Source of the DNA: Craurococcus roseus
Lineage (GTDB): Bacteria; Pseudomonadota; Alphaproteobacteria; Acetobacterales; Acetobacteraceae
Assembly: GCF_039523795.1 (NCBI RefSeq)
Contig: NZ_BAAAFZ010000029.1
Span: forward strand, 1-64,000
DNA: 64,000 nt
Direction of reading: 5' to 3'
Below the pieces are notes generated by a model. The model was not told the DNA's origin, searched no databases, and saw nothing but the letters and a program-made list of their open reading frames with translations. The position numbers and the translations under genes were made by a program. This document shows positions 1 to 9,654 of the stretch, in pieces (positions within the stretch are counted from its first letter, which is position 1; each line of letters begins with the position of its first letter).

Positions 1-2060
1 ACGACCGCGACCGCGGCCTCGTCACCGCCCGCGGCAAGGTGGAGGCGTGGCAGGGCGAGCGCTTGCTGCGCGCGGACGAGTTCACCTACGACCGCAACAC
101 CGGCGTCGCCACCGCCCGCGGCAACGTCCAGCTCCTGGAACCGGACGGGCAGGTGCTGTTCGCGGATTCGGTGGAGCTGAGGGACCGCTTCCGCGACGGC
201 GTGCTGACCGGCGTGCGCGCCTTGCTGGCGGCCAACGCGCGCTTGGCGGCCAACGGGGCGCAGCGCACCGGCGGGACGGTGAACGAGCTGTCGCGGGCGG
301 TGTACTCCTCCTGCGACGTTTGCCCGGAGGATCCGGTGCCGCTGTGGCAGCTCCAGGCCCGGCGCGCGGTCCAGGACAAGAACCAGGAGCGGATCACCTA
401 CCGCGACGCCACCCTCCGCCTCGGCGGCGTGCCGGCCTTCTACACGCCCTACTTCTCCCACCCAGACCCGTCCTCGCCGCGCGCTTCGGGCTTCCTGTTC
501 CCGTCCTTCGGCATCACGCGCTTCCTCGGCGGCTTCATCGAGACGCCCTACTTCTGGGCGATCGACGAAAGCTCCGACCTGACGGTTGTGCCGATGCTTT
601 CGACGCGGCAGTACCCGAACCTCGGCCTCGAATACCGCAAGGTCTTCAATTTCGGGCAGATCACCGCCGACGCCTCCATCGGCAGCCTCGACGGCAAGGA
701 TTTGCAGGACAACAGCGGCGGCGGGCAGGAGATCGCCGGGCACATCTTCGCCCGCGGGCGCTTCACCATCGACGAGAACTGGCGCGCGGGCTTCGACCTG
801 AACCGCGCCACCAACGAGCTGTACCTGCGCACCTTCCGCTACGAGTACCGCCGCGTGCTCACCTCCCAGGCCTTCGTCGAGGGCTTCTGGGGAACGGAGG
901 GCTATGCGCGGTTCGACAGCCGCGTGTACCAGGGCCTCCGCCCCACCGACGACACGCGGCTGATCCCCTTCGTGCTGCCCAACCTCTACTACGAGTACGC
1001 ACCGCGCCAGCCGGTGCTGGGCGGCCTCGTGACCGCGGACGTGGGCGCGTTGGGCATCTACCGCGACGTCGGCAGCGGCACCCGGCGACTCGCCTCGCGC
1101 GTGACCTGGGCGCGGCCGGAGATCGGGCCGGCCGGCGACCTTTGGACCTTCCGCGTGCAAGGCGACGCGCTCGGCTACAGCGCGTACGGGCAGCAGGAGC
1201 CGCCGGGCTTCCTGCCGGAAGCCAACGGCTCCCGCGCCGTGGGCAACGTCCGGGCCGCGGTGGATTGGCGCATGCCGCTGGTGCGCACCACCGGCGCTTG
1301 GGGCAGCCAGACCATCGAGCCGCGGGTGCAGTTCGTGACCGGCCCGCAGACCGGGCCGCAGCGCCGCGTGCCCAACGAGGACAGCATCGACTTCGAGTTC
1401 ACCGACGCGAACCTCTTCGCGCTCAACCGCTTCACCGGTCGCGACCGTCAGGAGGGCGGGAGCCGCGTAGACTACGCCCTCCGCGCCGCTTGGGACTTCC
1501 CCAATGGCGGGCAGGTGGAGGGGCTGGTCGGCGGCTCCCGCCGCTTCACCGACAACGGGTTTAGCCCCTACCCGGGATCGGGGCTGGAAGGGCGCCAGTC
1601 CGACTACGTCGCCCGGCTGCGCGTTATGCCGGTCCCTTGGTTCGAGACCATCGGGCGGGTGCGCGTGGACGACCAGAACCTCACCGAACGGCGGCTGGTG
1701 GACACGGTGGCGAACCTGTCGCTCGGGCCGGTCACGCTCTCGGCGGGTTACCTTTGGTCGCCGCCGCTGCCCTACCTGCAACCGAGCCGCGTGCGCGACG
1801 AGGTGGGCGCGGGCTTCACCGCGCGCATCGGCGAGAACTGGCGGATCGGCGCGAGCGGCAAATACGACCTCCAGCTCGGCCGCGCGGTGCTGGCGCAGGG
1901 CACGGTGGGCTACGAGGACGAGTGCTTCATCCTGGAAGGACGGTTCATCAAGCGCTTCGCGGAAGATCCCGCCACGCAGAACCTGTACCCGGCGAACACC
2001 GTCGTGCTGTTCCGGGTCGGCTTCAAGACGCTGGGCGACTACTTCTTCCGGGCGATTTGA
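1..2060 (+). CDS. lptD: LPS-assembly protein LptD, 5' end outside window
   Basis: Outer-membrane beta-barrel that inserts lipopolysaccharide into the outer leaflet together with LptE. The frame is already open at base 3, so the start codon lies upstream. The visible N-terminus is an OstA/LptA-like beta-jellyroll (repeated 'TARGNVQL' and 'FADSVEL' strands), followed by the alphaproteobacterial LptD hallmark SSCDVCPEDPVPLWQL and the conserved PYFSHPDPSSPRASG stretch, then about 500 residues of alternating aromatic/polar barrel strands ending in a normal C-terminus. CxxC plus a late Cys (in YEDECF) fit the disulfides known for LptD. The gene often continues into surA-pdxA-ksgA in proteobacteria, but here the next gene is convergent. 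Confidence 0.95.
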   Translation, partial: DRDRGLVTARGKVEAWQGERLLRADEFTYDRNTGVATARGNVQLLEPDGQVLFADSVELRDRFRDGVLTGVRALLAANARLAANGAQRTGGTVNELSRAVYSSCDVCPEDPVPLWQLQARRAVQDKNQERITYRDATLRLGGVPAFYTPYFSHPDPSSPRASGFLFPSFGITRFLGGFIETPYFWAIDESSDLTVVPMLSTRQYPNLGLEYRKVFNFGQITADASIGSLDGKDLQDNSGGGQEIAGHIFARGRFTIDENWRAGFDLNRATNELYLRTFRYEYRRVLTSQAFVEGFWGTEGYARFDSRVYQGLRPTDDTRLIPFVLPNLYYEYAPRQPVLGGLVTADVGALGIYRDVGSGTRRLASRVTWARPEIGPAGDLWTFRVQGDALGYSAYGQQEPPGFLPEANGSRAVGNVRAAVDWRMPLVRTTGAWGSQTIEPRVQFVTGPQTGPQRRVPNEDSIDFEFTDANLFALNRFTGRDRQEGGSRVDYALRAAWDFPNGGQVEGLVGGSRRFTDNGFSPYPGSGLEGRQSDYVARLRVMPVPWFETIGRVRVDDQNLTERRLVDTVANLSLGPVTLSAGYLWSPPLPYLQPSRVRDEVGAGFTARIGENWRIGASGKYDLQLGRAVLAQGTVGYEDECFILEGRFIKRFAEDPATQNLYPANTVVLFRVGFKTLGDYFFRAI

Positions 2061-2163
2061 CGGGCGCGGGGAGGGGCGCCGCCGTCCCTCCTCGCTTCAT
2101 AACCATGCTGCCGTTCGGGTCGCTGCGCTTTCGGGCGGATAGCGCGGTTCGGGCGCCAGCGGG

Positions 2164-4062
2164 TTATTGGAGCCATTTCGTTCCGTTGGCCTGGGTGTTT
2201 GCGGGCAGGCGCGCGGGCGGTCCCGGCAGGTTTGCGGCGGCTGGACCGGCGTCTTTCTCCCCGGCGCGCGGTAGCGGCAGTTCGATGTCGCAAACCAGCC
2301 CGCCGGCCTCCCAGGCCCGCCGCACGGTCCCGCGGAGTTGGCGCGACAACGTGCCCTCGATGACGCGCGAGCCGAACCCGCGGCGTTCCGGCGCCCCGCG
2401 GACGGAGGGGCCGCCGGCCTCTTCCCAGCGCAGGAGCAAAACCCCGTCCGTGGAGGAATCCCCGCCGGAGCGCCAGGAGACGGAAACGCGCCCGGCGGGC
2501 GCCGAAAGCGCCCCGTGCTTGACCGCGTTCGTCGCCAGCTCGTGCATCGCCATGGCCAGCGGCTGCGCAGCGCCGGCGGGCACCGCCACGGGCGGGCCGG
2601 CCAACTCTACCCGCGGGCCGGCGCCCTGGTCGGACGCGCCCGCGCCGTCGCCGCCGAGGAAGGGCTCCAACTCGGCTTGCAGCAGTTCCCGGAGGTCGGC
2701 GCCGCCCCACCGGTCGTAGGCCAGCAGCGTTTGCGCACGGGCGAGCGCCCCGACGCGGCCTTCCACCGCGGCCACGTAGCCGGGCACATCGTCCGCCCTC
2801 GTCAGCCGCAGCGCCGCTTGCACTACGGCGAGGGCGTTCTTGGCGCGGTGGTCCACCTCCCGCGCCAAGAGGTCGCGCCGCGCTTCCGCCTCGCGCCGCG
2901 CGGTGACGTCCCGGTAGAAGGCCGCGAGCCCGCCGCCGGGTACCGGGTGGATGCGCAGGTCGAGCCAAAGGTTGTGGCGGTCGGTGCGGTGGTTGTGCTC
3001 CAGCGACACGGGGACGCGTTCGGCCATCGCGCGCCGGTACGCCGCCTCGACCTGCGTGCCGTTCGCCTCCGGCCAAACCTCCCAAAGCGTGCGCCCGACG
3101 ATCTCGCTTTCCGAGCGGCCGTCGAGGCGGAGGCCTTCGGCGTTGATCTCGGTGATCCAGAACTCCTGGTCGAGCACGAAGAAGCCCTCGCCCATCGTGT
3201 CGAGCAAGGCCGCGATGCGGGCGTTGCCGGCGGAGAGCGCCTCTTCGTGGCGGACGTGTTCGGTCACGTCGCTGCCTTCGACGAAGATGCCCGTCACCCG
3301 GCCTTCCGCGTCCCGGATCGGCTGGTAGACGAAATCGACGAAACGCTCGTCCGCGGGTCCCCCGGGGGTCCTTTGGAGGGCGATGGGCTTGCGACGGCCG
3401 ACGAAGGCTTCGCCGGTGGCGAAGGCGTGGTCGAGCAACTCGAAGAAGCCCTGGCCCTGCACATCGGGCATCGCCTCGCGGACCGTCATGCCGACGAGGT
3501 CGCGGTGCCCCACGAGCTGGAGGAAGGCAGCGTTCGCCAATTCGAAGACGTGGTCGCGCCCGCGCAGCATGCACATGAAGCCCGGCGCTTGGTGGAACAG
3601 GCGCCGCAACCCTTCGCCCTCGGCCGTGAGGCGCCGCTCCGCGAGCACCTTGCCCGTGGTCTCGGTGCAGGCGCAGAACATGCCCGCCACCGCGCCGCCC
3701 TCGTCGCGCACCGGGGAGTAGGAGAAGGTGAACCAGGTCTGCTCGTCGAAACCTTTGCGGTTCATAACGAGGGGCAGGTCTTCCCGGAACGTCGCTTGGC
3801 CGGCCATGGCCGTTTCGATCAACGGGCCGATGTCTGGCCAGATCTCCGCCCAGATGTTTCGGAAGGGGCGGCCCAGCGCCGCGGGGTGCTTGGCCCCCAA
3901 AATTTCGGCGTAGGGCTCGTTGTAGAGCAAGCCGAGGTCGGGCCCCCAAGCCACGAACATCGGGAACTTGGAACCCAGCATCAGGCCGACCACGCTGCGC
4001 AGCGACTGGGGCCAATCCGCCGGGTGGCCGAGTGGCGAAGCGGACCAATCGCGCGTCCGCAT
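2164..4062 (-). CDS. PAS-domain sensor histidine kinase, HWE family
   Basis: Signal-transducing histidine kinase of about 632 residues with no membrane segment. Three PAS-type sensor domains occupy roughly residues 15-395 (the first has the WSASPLGHP...WP opening typical of alphaproteobacterial PAS kinases). The HWE/HisKA_2 phosphoacceptor motif REVDHRAKNALAVVQ puts the phosphorylated histidine at about His405. An HATPase domain follows with the N-box HELATNAVKHG near 507-517. The open frame extends far upstream into the glycosyltransferase gene, but similarity begins at the ATG chosen (4062). An upstream TTG about 28 codons earlier is possible. No response regulator gene is adjacent, so the partner is unknown; the family often controls the general stress or light response in alphaproteobacteria. 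Confidence 0.88.
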   Translation of the reverse strand: MRTRDWSASPLGHPADWPQSLRSVVGLMLGSKFPMFVAWGPDLGLLYNEPYAEILGAKHPAALGRPFRNIWAEIWPDIGPLIETAMAGQATFREDLPLVMNRKGFDEQTWFTFSYSPVRDEGGAVAGMFCACTETTGKVLAERRLTAEGEGLRRLFHQAPGFMCMLRGRDHVFELANAAFLQLVGHRDLVGMTVREAMPDVQGQGFFELLDHAFATGEAFVGRRKPIALQRTPGGPADERFVDFVYQPIRDAEGRVTGIFVEGSDVTEHVRHEEALSAGNARIAALLDTMGEGFFVLDQEFWITEINAEGLRLDGRSESEIVGRTLWEVWPEANGTQVEAAYRRAMAERVPVSLEHNHRTDRHNLWLDLRIHPVPGGGLAAFYRDVTARREAEARRDLLAREVDHRAKNALAVVQAALRLTRADDVPGYVAAVEGRVGALARAQTLLAYDRWGGADLRELLQAELEPFLGGDGAGASDQGAGPRVELAGPPVAVPAGAAQPLAMAMHELATNAVKHGALSAPAGRVSVSWRSGGDSSTDGVLLLRWEEAGGPSVRGAPERRGFGSRVIEGTLSRQLRGTVRRAWEAGGLVCDIELPLPRAGEKDAGPAAANLPGPPARLPANTQANGTKWLQ

Positions 4063-4394
4063 CAGGACACTGATCGCGTCCGTGCCCCGGATGAAGGCGG
4101 GCACAACAGGCCGTCGCACGTCAGCGACCGACAATTTCGGTTCCGGGCCATCGATGGGGGCTTTGAATCCCGAACCACCTTTCTCCCAGCCCAAGCGCGG
4201 CGGGGCGGCCCAGACCCTTTTCCTTTTGGTACGATACCACTCTGAACGCCTCCGGACGGCCAACAAACCCCTTCCGCCCGACCGCCGCAGCGAGGCGCCG
4301 AGATCCTGCAAGGACACGCGTTTTATACAACCAGAGCGTTCGTGGGTGTCAAATCCATACGAGCGTCTCAGGCAACACGCCGTCGCCCGCCGGC
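4063..4394. other. Intergenic leader of the histidine kinase
   Basis: This 332-base stretch lies between the kinase start and the stop of the glycosyltransferase, both on the minus strand. I see no convincing gene. It is less GC-rich than the flanks and holds a candidate minus-strand promoter at 4322-4352, which would give the kinase an untranslated leader of about 250 bases. A 5-bp dyad (TGGTA-TCG-TACCA on the minus strand) lies near 4228. Confidence 0.5.
4322..4352 (-). promoter_or_regulatory. Candidate sigma-70 promoter of the PAS/HWE kinase
   Basis: On the minus strand a perfect -35 TTGACA (4347-4352) is followed after 17 bases by TGTATA (4324-4329), or after 19 bases by TATAAA (4322-4327). 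It is the best sigma-70-like match noticed in the window and lies in an AT-richer patch. Confidence 0.5.
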
Positions 4395-5579
4395 TCAGCC
4401 CGCGCGGACGGGCCTCGCACCCACCGCCGCCGCGGCACGGGCGGCAGCCCATTCCGGCGTGTCGCGCATCAGCCCCAACGCAACGAGCTGGTCCGGGCCG
4501 GCGTAGCGGACGCTGCGCCCAGAGTGGAGGCTGAAGGCCGGATCGCGTTCGAGGGCGCCGAGATACCTGCGGTACTCGCGCGAGCCGTCGTAGTGGGCGC
4601 CCCGGGCGACCGCGTCCTCGGCGCGTGCGTGGAAGTCCTGCAGGAACTTGAAGTGCAGCAGCACGCCGCTCGGCTGCTCCGCGACCATCCGCGAAGGGCG
4701 GAGCATGTGGGTGGAGGACACGAGGCCCGAGCCTTCCTTCCAGCGGAACAGCGGCACCTTGGTGAGGTTCGGCGACCGTTCCGGCGCGAGGGCTTGGTAC
4801 CAGCCCGATGCCCGCAGCGGCGGCAAGCGCCAGAACAAGTTGTAGAGCTTCTGGTGGATCATCCGCGTCGGCCGGCCCGGGTCGGCTTCCGGGAAAAAGA
4901 GCCGTTCGCGCAAGCCCCCGAACTGCTGGAAATACGGGAAGTTCTCGCTCCGCTCCTGCCGCGGCGAGGGCGGCTCGAACCAAGGGGCCGCTTCCGTCAG
5001 CTCGTCGCCGCTGCGGAAGCGCAGGTCGCGGAGCGGCTCCTGCGGGAAGCAGTCGAGGAGGATGGTGGGCAACGCTTCCGACCCGATCAAGTCCAGGTGC
5101 CGGCAAAGGGCGCGCAAGCCGACGCCGCCCGTGCCCGCGACGCCCGGGAAGACAAGCAACTCGTCCGCGTCCACCACCAGGACCCAATGGCCCCTGGCGT
5201 ACAGGTCGAGGATGGCGTTGGTCCAGTCCACGCCGAAGTTGGAAGCGGCGTAGCTGCCGGGCGCGTCCACGAGATGCACCCTGTGGTCCCGAGCGGCGAT
5301 CTCGCGCGTGCCGTCGGTGGAGCGATTGTCCACGAGCAGCAGACGGTCCACCCCGAGCCGCCACAGGTGCCGCAGCGCGGACGGCAGGCGCAGCGCCTCG
5401 TTGCGCGTCACCATCAAGGCAACGATGTCGTCCCCGGCGAAGCCGGGCGGCGTGCCGATGGGCGCCAAGCCGTCCGGGAGGGCCGCAACTCCGGGGGGGC
5501 TGACCCGCGGCTGCGGCGGCCTCGGCGGTGCGTTAGGCGCGTCCAGGCGCACGGCGTCCTCCAGGCTCGGTGGGGTCAC
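4395..5579 (-). CDS. Glycosyltransferase family 2 protein
   Basis: Predicted cytoplasmic glycosyltransferase of 394 residues. After a proline-rich N-terminal tail (to about residue 48) comes a GT-A type nucleotide-sugar fold: VTRNEA at 58-63, LVDNRSTDGT near 82-91 and the metal-binding DAD triad at 137-139 in VVDADELLV. The later part (FRWKEG, HMLRPSRM) resembles the Glyco_tranf_2_4/GT92-like subgroup. It probably adds a sugar to a surface glycan; acceptor and donor cannot be read from sequence. It is transcribed in the same direction as, and upstream of, the histidine kinase, and divergently from the CDP-glucose gene. Confidence 0.85.
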   Translation of the reverse strand: MTPPSLEDAVRLDAPNAPPRPPQPRVSPPGVAALPDGLAPIGTPPGFAGDDIVALMVTRNEALRLPSALRHLWRLGVDRLLLVDNRSTDGTREIAARDHRVHLVDAPGSYAASNFGVDWTNAILDLYARGHWVLVVDADELLVFPGVAGTGGVGLRALCRHLDLIGSEALPTILLDCFPQEPLRDLRFRSGDELTEAAPWFEPPSPRQERSENFPYFQQFGGLRERLFFPEADPGRPTRMIHQKLYNLFWRLPPLRASGWYQALAPERSPNLTKVPLFRWKEGSGLVSSTHMLRPSRMVAEQPSGVLLHFKFLQDFHARAEDAVARGAHYDGSREYRRYLGALERDPAFSLHSGRSVRYAGPDQLVALGLMRDTPEWAAARAAAAVGARPVRAG

Positions 5580-5862
5580 GGGGAGGCATCCGCCCGTTCA
5601 TCGGTCGCAACCGGGTGCGGGGGCGGTGACGCCACCCGCCGGCCGCTTAACATAAAGCGACGTCCCACGCCGGGAGCAAGCGGCGCGGTTCGGGCTGGTT
5701 CGGCGCTCAACGTCTCATTTAGCGGAACGATGCGCTCAAACATTTGCGAAACACCCGCGAAGTCATTTCATTTCACGTGTGGATGTGTGATGAAGCGGCG
5801 GTCGGCGGAGCGCGCCTGGTTATCTGTTTCGCAACCCGCAGAGATCGCAAAGAAGGATACCG

Positions 5863-6672
5863 ATGGTGAGTGCTGATCAGAAAATCCGGAAAGCGGTCAT
5901 CCTCGCCGGTGGTTTCGGCACGCGGCTGATGGAAGAGACCGACGCCCGGCCGAAACCCATGGTGGAGATCGGCGGCCGGCCGATGCTCTGGCACATCATG
6001 AAAATCTACGCAGCCTGCGGCATCAACGAGTTCGTGCTGCCGCTCGGCTACAAGCAGTTCATGATCAAGGAGTTTTTCGCCAACTACCGCCTGCACATGA
6101 GCGACGTCACCTTCGACTACACAAAGGACGGCGACGGCGGCCAAGCGCTGGTCCACGCCGGGCGGGCCGAACCGTGGAAGGTGACCTTGGTGGACACCGG
6201 GCTCCACACCATGACGGGTGGTCGGTTGAAGCGGCTGCGCGAGCACGTGGGCGATGCCCCCTTCTGCATGACGTACGGCGACGGCGTGGCGCGCCTCGAC
6301 ATCCAGAAGGTGATCGCCTTCCACAAGTCCCATGGCCGCCTCGCCACCGTCACGGCGGTGCATCCGCCATCGCGCTTCGGGACGTTGGACCTGACGACCG
6401 ACAACCAAGTGGCAACATTCCGTGAAAAGCCGATCGGCGGCGACAACTGGATCAACGGCGGCTTCTTCGTGCTGTCGCCGAGGGTGCTCGACTACATCGG
6501 CGGCGACGAAACCGTGTTCGAGAAGGAGCCGATGGAGCGGTTGGCGGCGGACGGCGAGCTGATGGCCTACAAGCACGAGGGCTTCTGGTTCTCCATGGAC
6601 ACTCTCCGCGACAAGAAGCAACTCGAAGAGATGTGGGCCACGGGCGACGCGCCGTGGGGCGTCAAGCCTTAG
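5863..6672 (+). CDS. rfbF: Glucose-1-phosphate cytidylyltransferase
   Basis: Makes CDP-glucose from CTP and glucose-1-phosphate, the first step toward CDP-linked deoxysugars of surface polysaccharides. The 269-residue length matches the family. The nucleotidyltransferase signature LAGGFGTRL is at 14-22, RPKPMVEIGG at about 29-38, and GDGVARLD and NGGFFVLSP follow in the expected places. The ATG at 5863 is preceded by AAGGA at a good distance. The usual partner, CDP-glucose 4,6-dehydratase (rfbG), is not in the window. The convergent neighbour is a flippase, consistent with an envelope-glycan locus. Confidence 0.95.
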   Translation: MVSADQKIRKAVILAGGFGTRLMEETDARPKPMVEIGGRPMLWHIMKIYAACGINEFVLPLGYKQFMIKEFFANYRLHMSDVTFDYTKDGDGGQALVHAGRAEPWKVTLVDTGLHTMTGGRLKRLREHVGDAPFCMTYGDGVARLDIQKVIAFHKSHGRLATVTAVHPPSRFGTLDLTTDNQVATFREKPIGGDNWINGGFFVLSPRVLDYIGGDETVFEKEPMERLAADGELMAYKHEGFWFSMDTLRDKKQLEEMWATGDAPWGVKP

Positions 6673-6690
6673 GGCAGTCCCCCCCCCCGC

Positions 6691-6711
6691 GCCGGCCGCG
6701 TCGGGGCCGGC
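6691..6711. terminator. GC-rich hairpin between convergent genes
   Basis: Seven-base perfect arms GCCGGCC (6691-6697) and GGCCGGC (6705-6711) around a 7-base loop, sitting between the stops of rfbF and the convergent flippase, preceded by a run of C. There is no T-tract, so only a weak or Rho-assisted terminator is suggested. Confidence 0.35.
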
Positions 6712-6727
6712 CAGGACCGGGGCCGCC

Positions 6728-8191
6728 TCACTCAGCGGCGACCGGCCCCACCGGAGCCGGCCCGGCGGAGGCGGCCAAGCCTTGTGGCGGCCGCCGGCCG
6801 AGCGTCAACCAAGCCACCGCCGTGAACACAGCGGCGCCGAGGCCCGCGCTGAGCACCAAGCGGGCAAGCGGGTGGAGGTCGCGGGCAACCGTTTCCTGTA
6901 GCAGCACGACCGCGGCGGCCATGGCGGCGGTCGCCGCCAGCGCCGGGGCGATCCGGCCGAGGAGCCACAAAGGCGGCCGTCCCAACTCCTTCAGGACGAG
7001 CCAAACCAGCCACGGCGCCAGGGCCACGGTGCTGCTGGCCCAGCACACCGCGACCCCGAACGGCGTGGACGGCCGCGCAACCAGCAGGGTGAGAAGAGGC
7101 ACGGCCAGCGCGGCCGCGGACAGCATGAGGTTCCGCTTGGTCTTGCCCAGGGCGAGGAACAGGCTCGCGGGATCGCCCCAGGAGAAGGAGAACACCGCCA
7201 CCCATCCGACCAAGCGGGTGGCTTCCGCCGCTTCCATCCAGGCCGGCCCTAGCAGGGCCCGTATCAGATCCGTTGCGGTCAGCGCGATGCCGGCCGCGAT
7301 CGGCATGCCCATGAGCGCCTGCAATTGCGCCAGGTCGCCGTAGGCCTTGGCCAATCCGGCGCGGTTGGCCTGCAGCGCGGACAGCCTGGGCATGGAAAGC
7401 CGCGCCGTCGAACCCCACACAATGTTGAGCGTCGAGTCGAGCAGGCGGAAGGCGACATTGCAGACCGCAACCACCGCTTCGGTCGTCACCGCGCTGAGGG
7501 CAAGGACGAAGAGCCGGTAGCGGCCCGCCATCACGATGACGGAGAGGATCTGCGGCCCGGCGACCGGCCAGAGGTCGGCCAAGGGCTGCCTCGCGATCGC
7601 CGGCCTGACGCGCTGTCCCCCGAAGGCGAGCATCAAGGCGAAGGTGACGGTCGTGGACACGGCCTGCTGGGCGATCATCGCCCAGGCGCCGTATCCTTCC
7701 GCCGCGGCGAACAAGCCCGCCGCCAGCCCGAGCGGCTGCCCCAGCAAAGCGCGCGTGGCGAGGAGGCGGTAGCGCTGCGCGCGTAGGGCCATCCCCGCGG
7801 CCGCGCCCGAGTAAGCCGAGAAGGGCAGCAGCGCGGCCAGCGCCAGCACCAGGGCGGACACTTCGGGCGCGTCCGAAACGCGGGCGACGAGCGGCGCGAG
7901 CAGCGCGAGCGCGGCCGCCGCCGCCACGCCCACCAGCACCTGCACGGTGAGCGCGCTGCGGACGTGGCGCTCGTACAGCGCCGCGCGCTGCACAAGGGCG
8001 TCGGTGAAGAGCGAGGCGCAGGCGAGGTCCAGCAGCAGGAAGGCGGCGATGGCGACCGCGCCGATGCCGGCGGCCTCCGGCCCGATGACCTTTGCGATCA
8101 GGATGAGCGAGAAAAAGGAGAACCCCGCTGAGGTCGCGGTTTCCGCGAGGACCCAACTCGGGGAGCGCGCTGTCGGGAGGCGGAGCTTCAC
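6728..8191 (-). CDS. Polysaccharide flippase (MOP/Wzx-like)
   Basis: Inner-membrane protein of 487 residues with about 12-14 hydrophobic segments, of the oligosaccharide flippase family that moves lipid-linked glycan units across the membrane. The N-terminus (ATSAGFSFFSLILIAKVIGPEAAG) and the early 'LFTDALVQR' motif are typical of the colanic/succinoglycan-type exporters in alphaproteobacteria. It is homologous in arrangement to the second flippase at 48450-50003. It is convergent with rfbF; no polymerase lies beside it, so it may serve glycans assembled from genes elsewhere. Confidence 0.88.
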   Translation of the reverse strand: MKLRLPTARSPSWVLAETATSAGFSFFSLILIAKVIGPEAAGIGAVAIAAFLLLDLACASLFTDALVQRAALYERHVRSALTVQVLVGVAAAAALALLAPLVARVSDAPEVSALVLALAALLPFSAYSGAAAGMALRAQRYRLLATRALLGQPLGLAAGLFAAAEGYGAWAMIAQQAVSTTVTFALMLAFGGQRVRPAIARQPLADLWPVAGPQILSVIVMAGRYRLFVLALSAVTTEAVVAVCNVAFRLLDSTLNIVWGSTARLSMPRLSALQANRAGLAKAYGDLAQLQALMGMPIAAGIALTATDLIRALLGPAWMEAAEATRLVGWVAVFSFSWGDPASLFLALGKTKRNLMLSAAALAVPLLTLLVARPSTPFGVAVCWASSTVALAPWLVWLVLKELGRPPLWLLGRIAPALAATAAMAAAVVLLQETVARDLHPLARLVLSAGLGAAVFTAVAWLTLGRRPPQGLAASAGPAPVGPVAAE

Positions 8192-8433
8192 AATCGGGCG
8201 TCCTGCAAGGGGCCGGTCAGGGTGGGGCGGGGCAGCATTGTGCGGAGCAATATGATGCGGAACGCGTGTCTACGCGCGTTTGTTCCCAAAGCAAATTCCA
8301 TGACCTGGCGCGCCGGCCGCGGGCCCGATTCGCGCGGCGATGGATCGACGCGGCCGACGGCGCGCTTATGTTGTCCCCGTCGCGGGCTGCGCCGGGAAGG
8401 GTGGCGACCGCACCACGCCTGGGAGCCCAAAGA

Positions 8434-9654
8434 ATGAACGCGATCACGGCAGCAATAGGGCATGGCGCGCGGGGCGGGGCTGGGGCCGAGCGCTTCGCGG
8501 CCGTTCGCGCGCGGACGGAGGCCTTGGCTGCGCCGCTCTCGCCGGAAGACCAGACGGTGCAGTCCATGCCCGACGCGAGCCCCGCGAAATGGCACCGCGC
8601 GCACACGACGTGGTTCTTCGAAACCTTCCTGCTGCTGCCGCACCTGCCGGGCTACTCCCGCTACAAAGACGAGTTCGGCTTTTTGTTCAATTCCTATTAC
8701 GAGGCGGCCGGGCCCCGTCATGCGCGGCCGAAGCGCGGCATGCTCACCAGGCCTTCCAGCGGCGAGGTGGGCGCGTACCGGGTTCATGTGGACGCCGCGA
8801 TGGCCCGGCTGGTGCGCGAGCCACCGCCGGGGTTCCCGTTCGATCTCATCGAACTCGGATTGCAGCACGAACAGCAGCATCAGGAACTCCTCGTGGCCGA
8901 TGCGCTGCATGCCTTGGCGCAGAACCCCCTCTGCCCGGCCTACTTCACGGATTGGCGAGAGCCCGATGCGGCGGCCGGAGTGGCTCGCTTCCTCGACGGC
9001 CCGACCGGAGTGGTCGAGACCGGTTGCAACGCCGATGGTTTCTCCGGGTTCGTTTTCGACAACGAAACCCCCCGGCACCGTGCCTTCTTGGAGCCCTACC
9101 GGATCGCGGACAGGCTGGTGAGCAACGGGGAATGGCTCGCCTTCATGCGCGACGGAGGCTACCGGACGCCGGTGTTGTGGATGAGCGACGGCTGGGCCGC
9201 CCGCCAAGCCGAAGGGTGGGACGCGCCGCTCCATTGGCGGGAGGCGGACGGCGGTTGGCAGGAGTTCACCCTTGCCGGGTTGCGGCCTTTGGACGAAGCC
9301 GCCCCGGTCCGGCACGTTTCCTGGTACGAGGCCGACGCCTTCGCGCGCTGGTCCGGCCGGCGCCTGCCCACCGAGCAGGAATGGGAGGCCGCCGCCGGCC
9401 TGCCTGGGTTCCGCGACGCCGAAGGCGTGGTGTGGCAATGGACGGGCAGCGCCTACCGGCCTTACCCCGGATTCCGGCCATGGGTGGGCGCCGTCGGGGA
9501 ATACAACGGCAAGTTCATGGTGAACCAGATGGTGCTGCGCGGCGGCTCGCTCGCCACGCCGCCCGGCCACGCCCGGCGGAGCTACCGCAACTTCTTCGGC
9601 CCCGACAAGCGGTGGCAGTTCACCGGCCTGCGGCTGGCGGAGGACGCGGCGTGA
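8434..9654 (+). CDS. egtB: Ergothioneine sulfoxide synthase EgtB
   Basis: Non-haem iron enzyme that joins trimethylhistidine (hercynine) to a cysteine-derived thiol in ergothioneine synthesis. The 406-residue product has an N-terminal DinB-like domain with the iron-binding histidines in WHRAHTTWFFETF (His54/His57) and HEQQHQE (His145, His149), then a C-terminal formylglycine-enzyme/SUMF1-like domain (GAVGEYNGKFMVNQMVLRGGS). The frame is open to 8266, but the ATG at 8434 starts just before the conserved region and is preferred. It overlaps egtD by a GTGA junction, so the pair is translationally coupled. No egtA, egtC or egtE is nearby. Confidence 0.93.
   Translation: MNAITAAIGHGARGGAGAERFAAVRARTEALAAPLSPEDQTVQSMPDASPAKWHRAHTTWFFETFLLLPHLPGYSRYKDEFGFLFNSYYEAAGPRHARPKRGMLTRPSSGEVGAYRVHVDAAMARLVREPPPGFPFDLIELGLQHEQQHQELLVADALHALAQNPLCPAYFTDWREPDAAAGVARFLDGPTGVVETGCNADGFSGFVFDNETPRHRAFLEPYRIADRLVSNGEWLAFMRDGGYRTPVLWMSDGWAARQAEGWDAPLHWREADGGWQEFTLAGLRPLDEAAPVRHVSWYEADAFARWSGRRLPTEQEWEAAAGLPGFRDAEGVVWQWTGSAYRPYPGFRPWVGAVGEYNGKFMVNQMVLRGGSLATPPGHARRSYRNFFGPDKRWQFTGLRLAEDAA

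Noticed and set aside
4121..4330. 69-residue frame upstream of the kinase
   Set aside because: Its start codon overlaps the predicted promoter, there is no ribosome-binding site, and the composition is not protein-like for this genome.
2039..5364. Very long open frames antisense to or extending over the kinase and glycosyltransferase
   Set aside because: High GC3 keeps several frames open. Only the frames with family motifs and proper composition were kept; the 1066-residue frame joins the kinase to the shadow of the glycosyltransferase.
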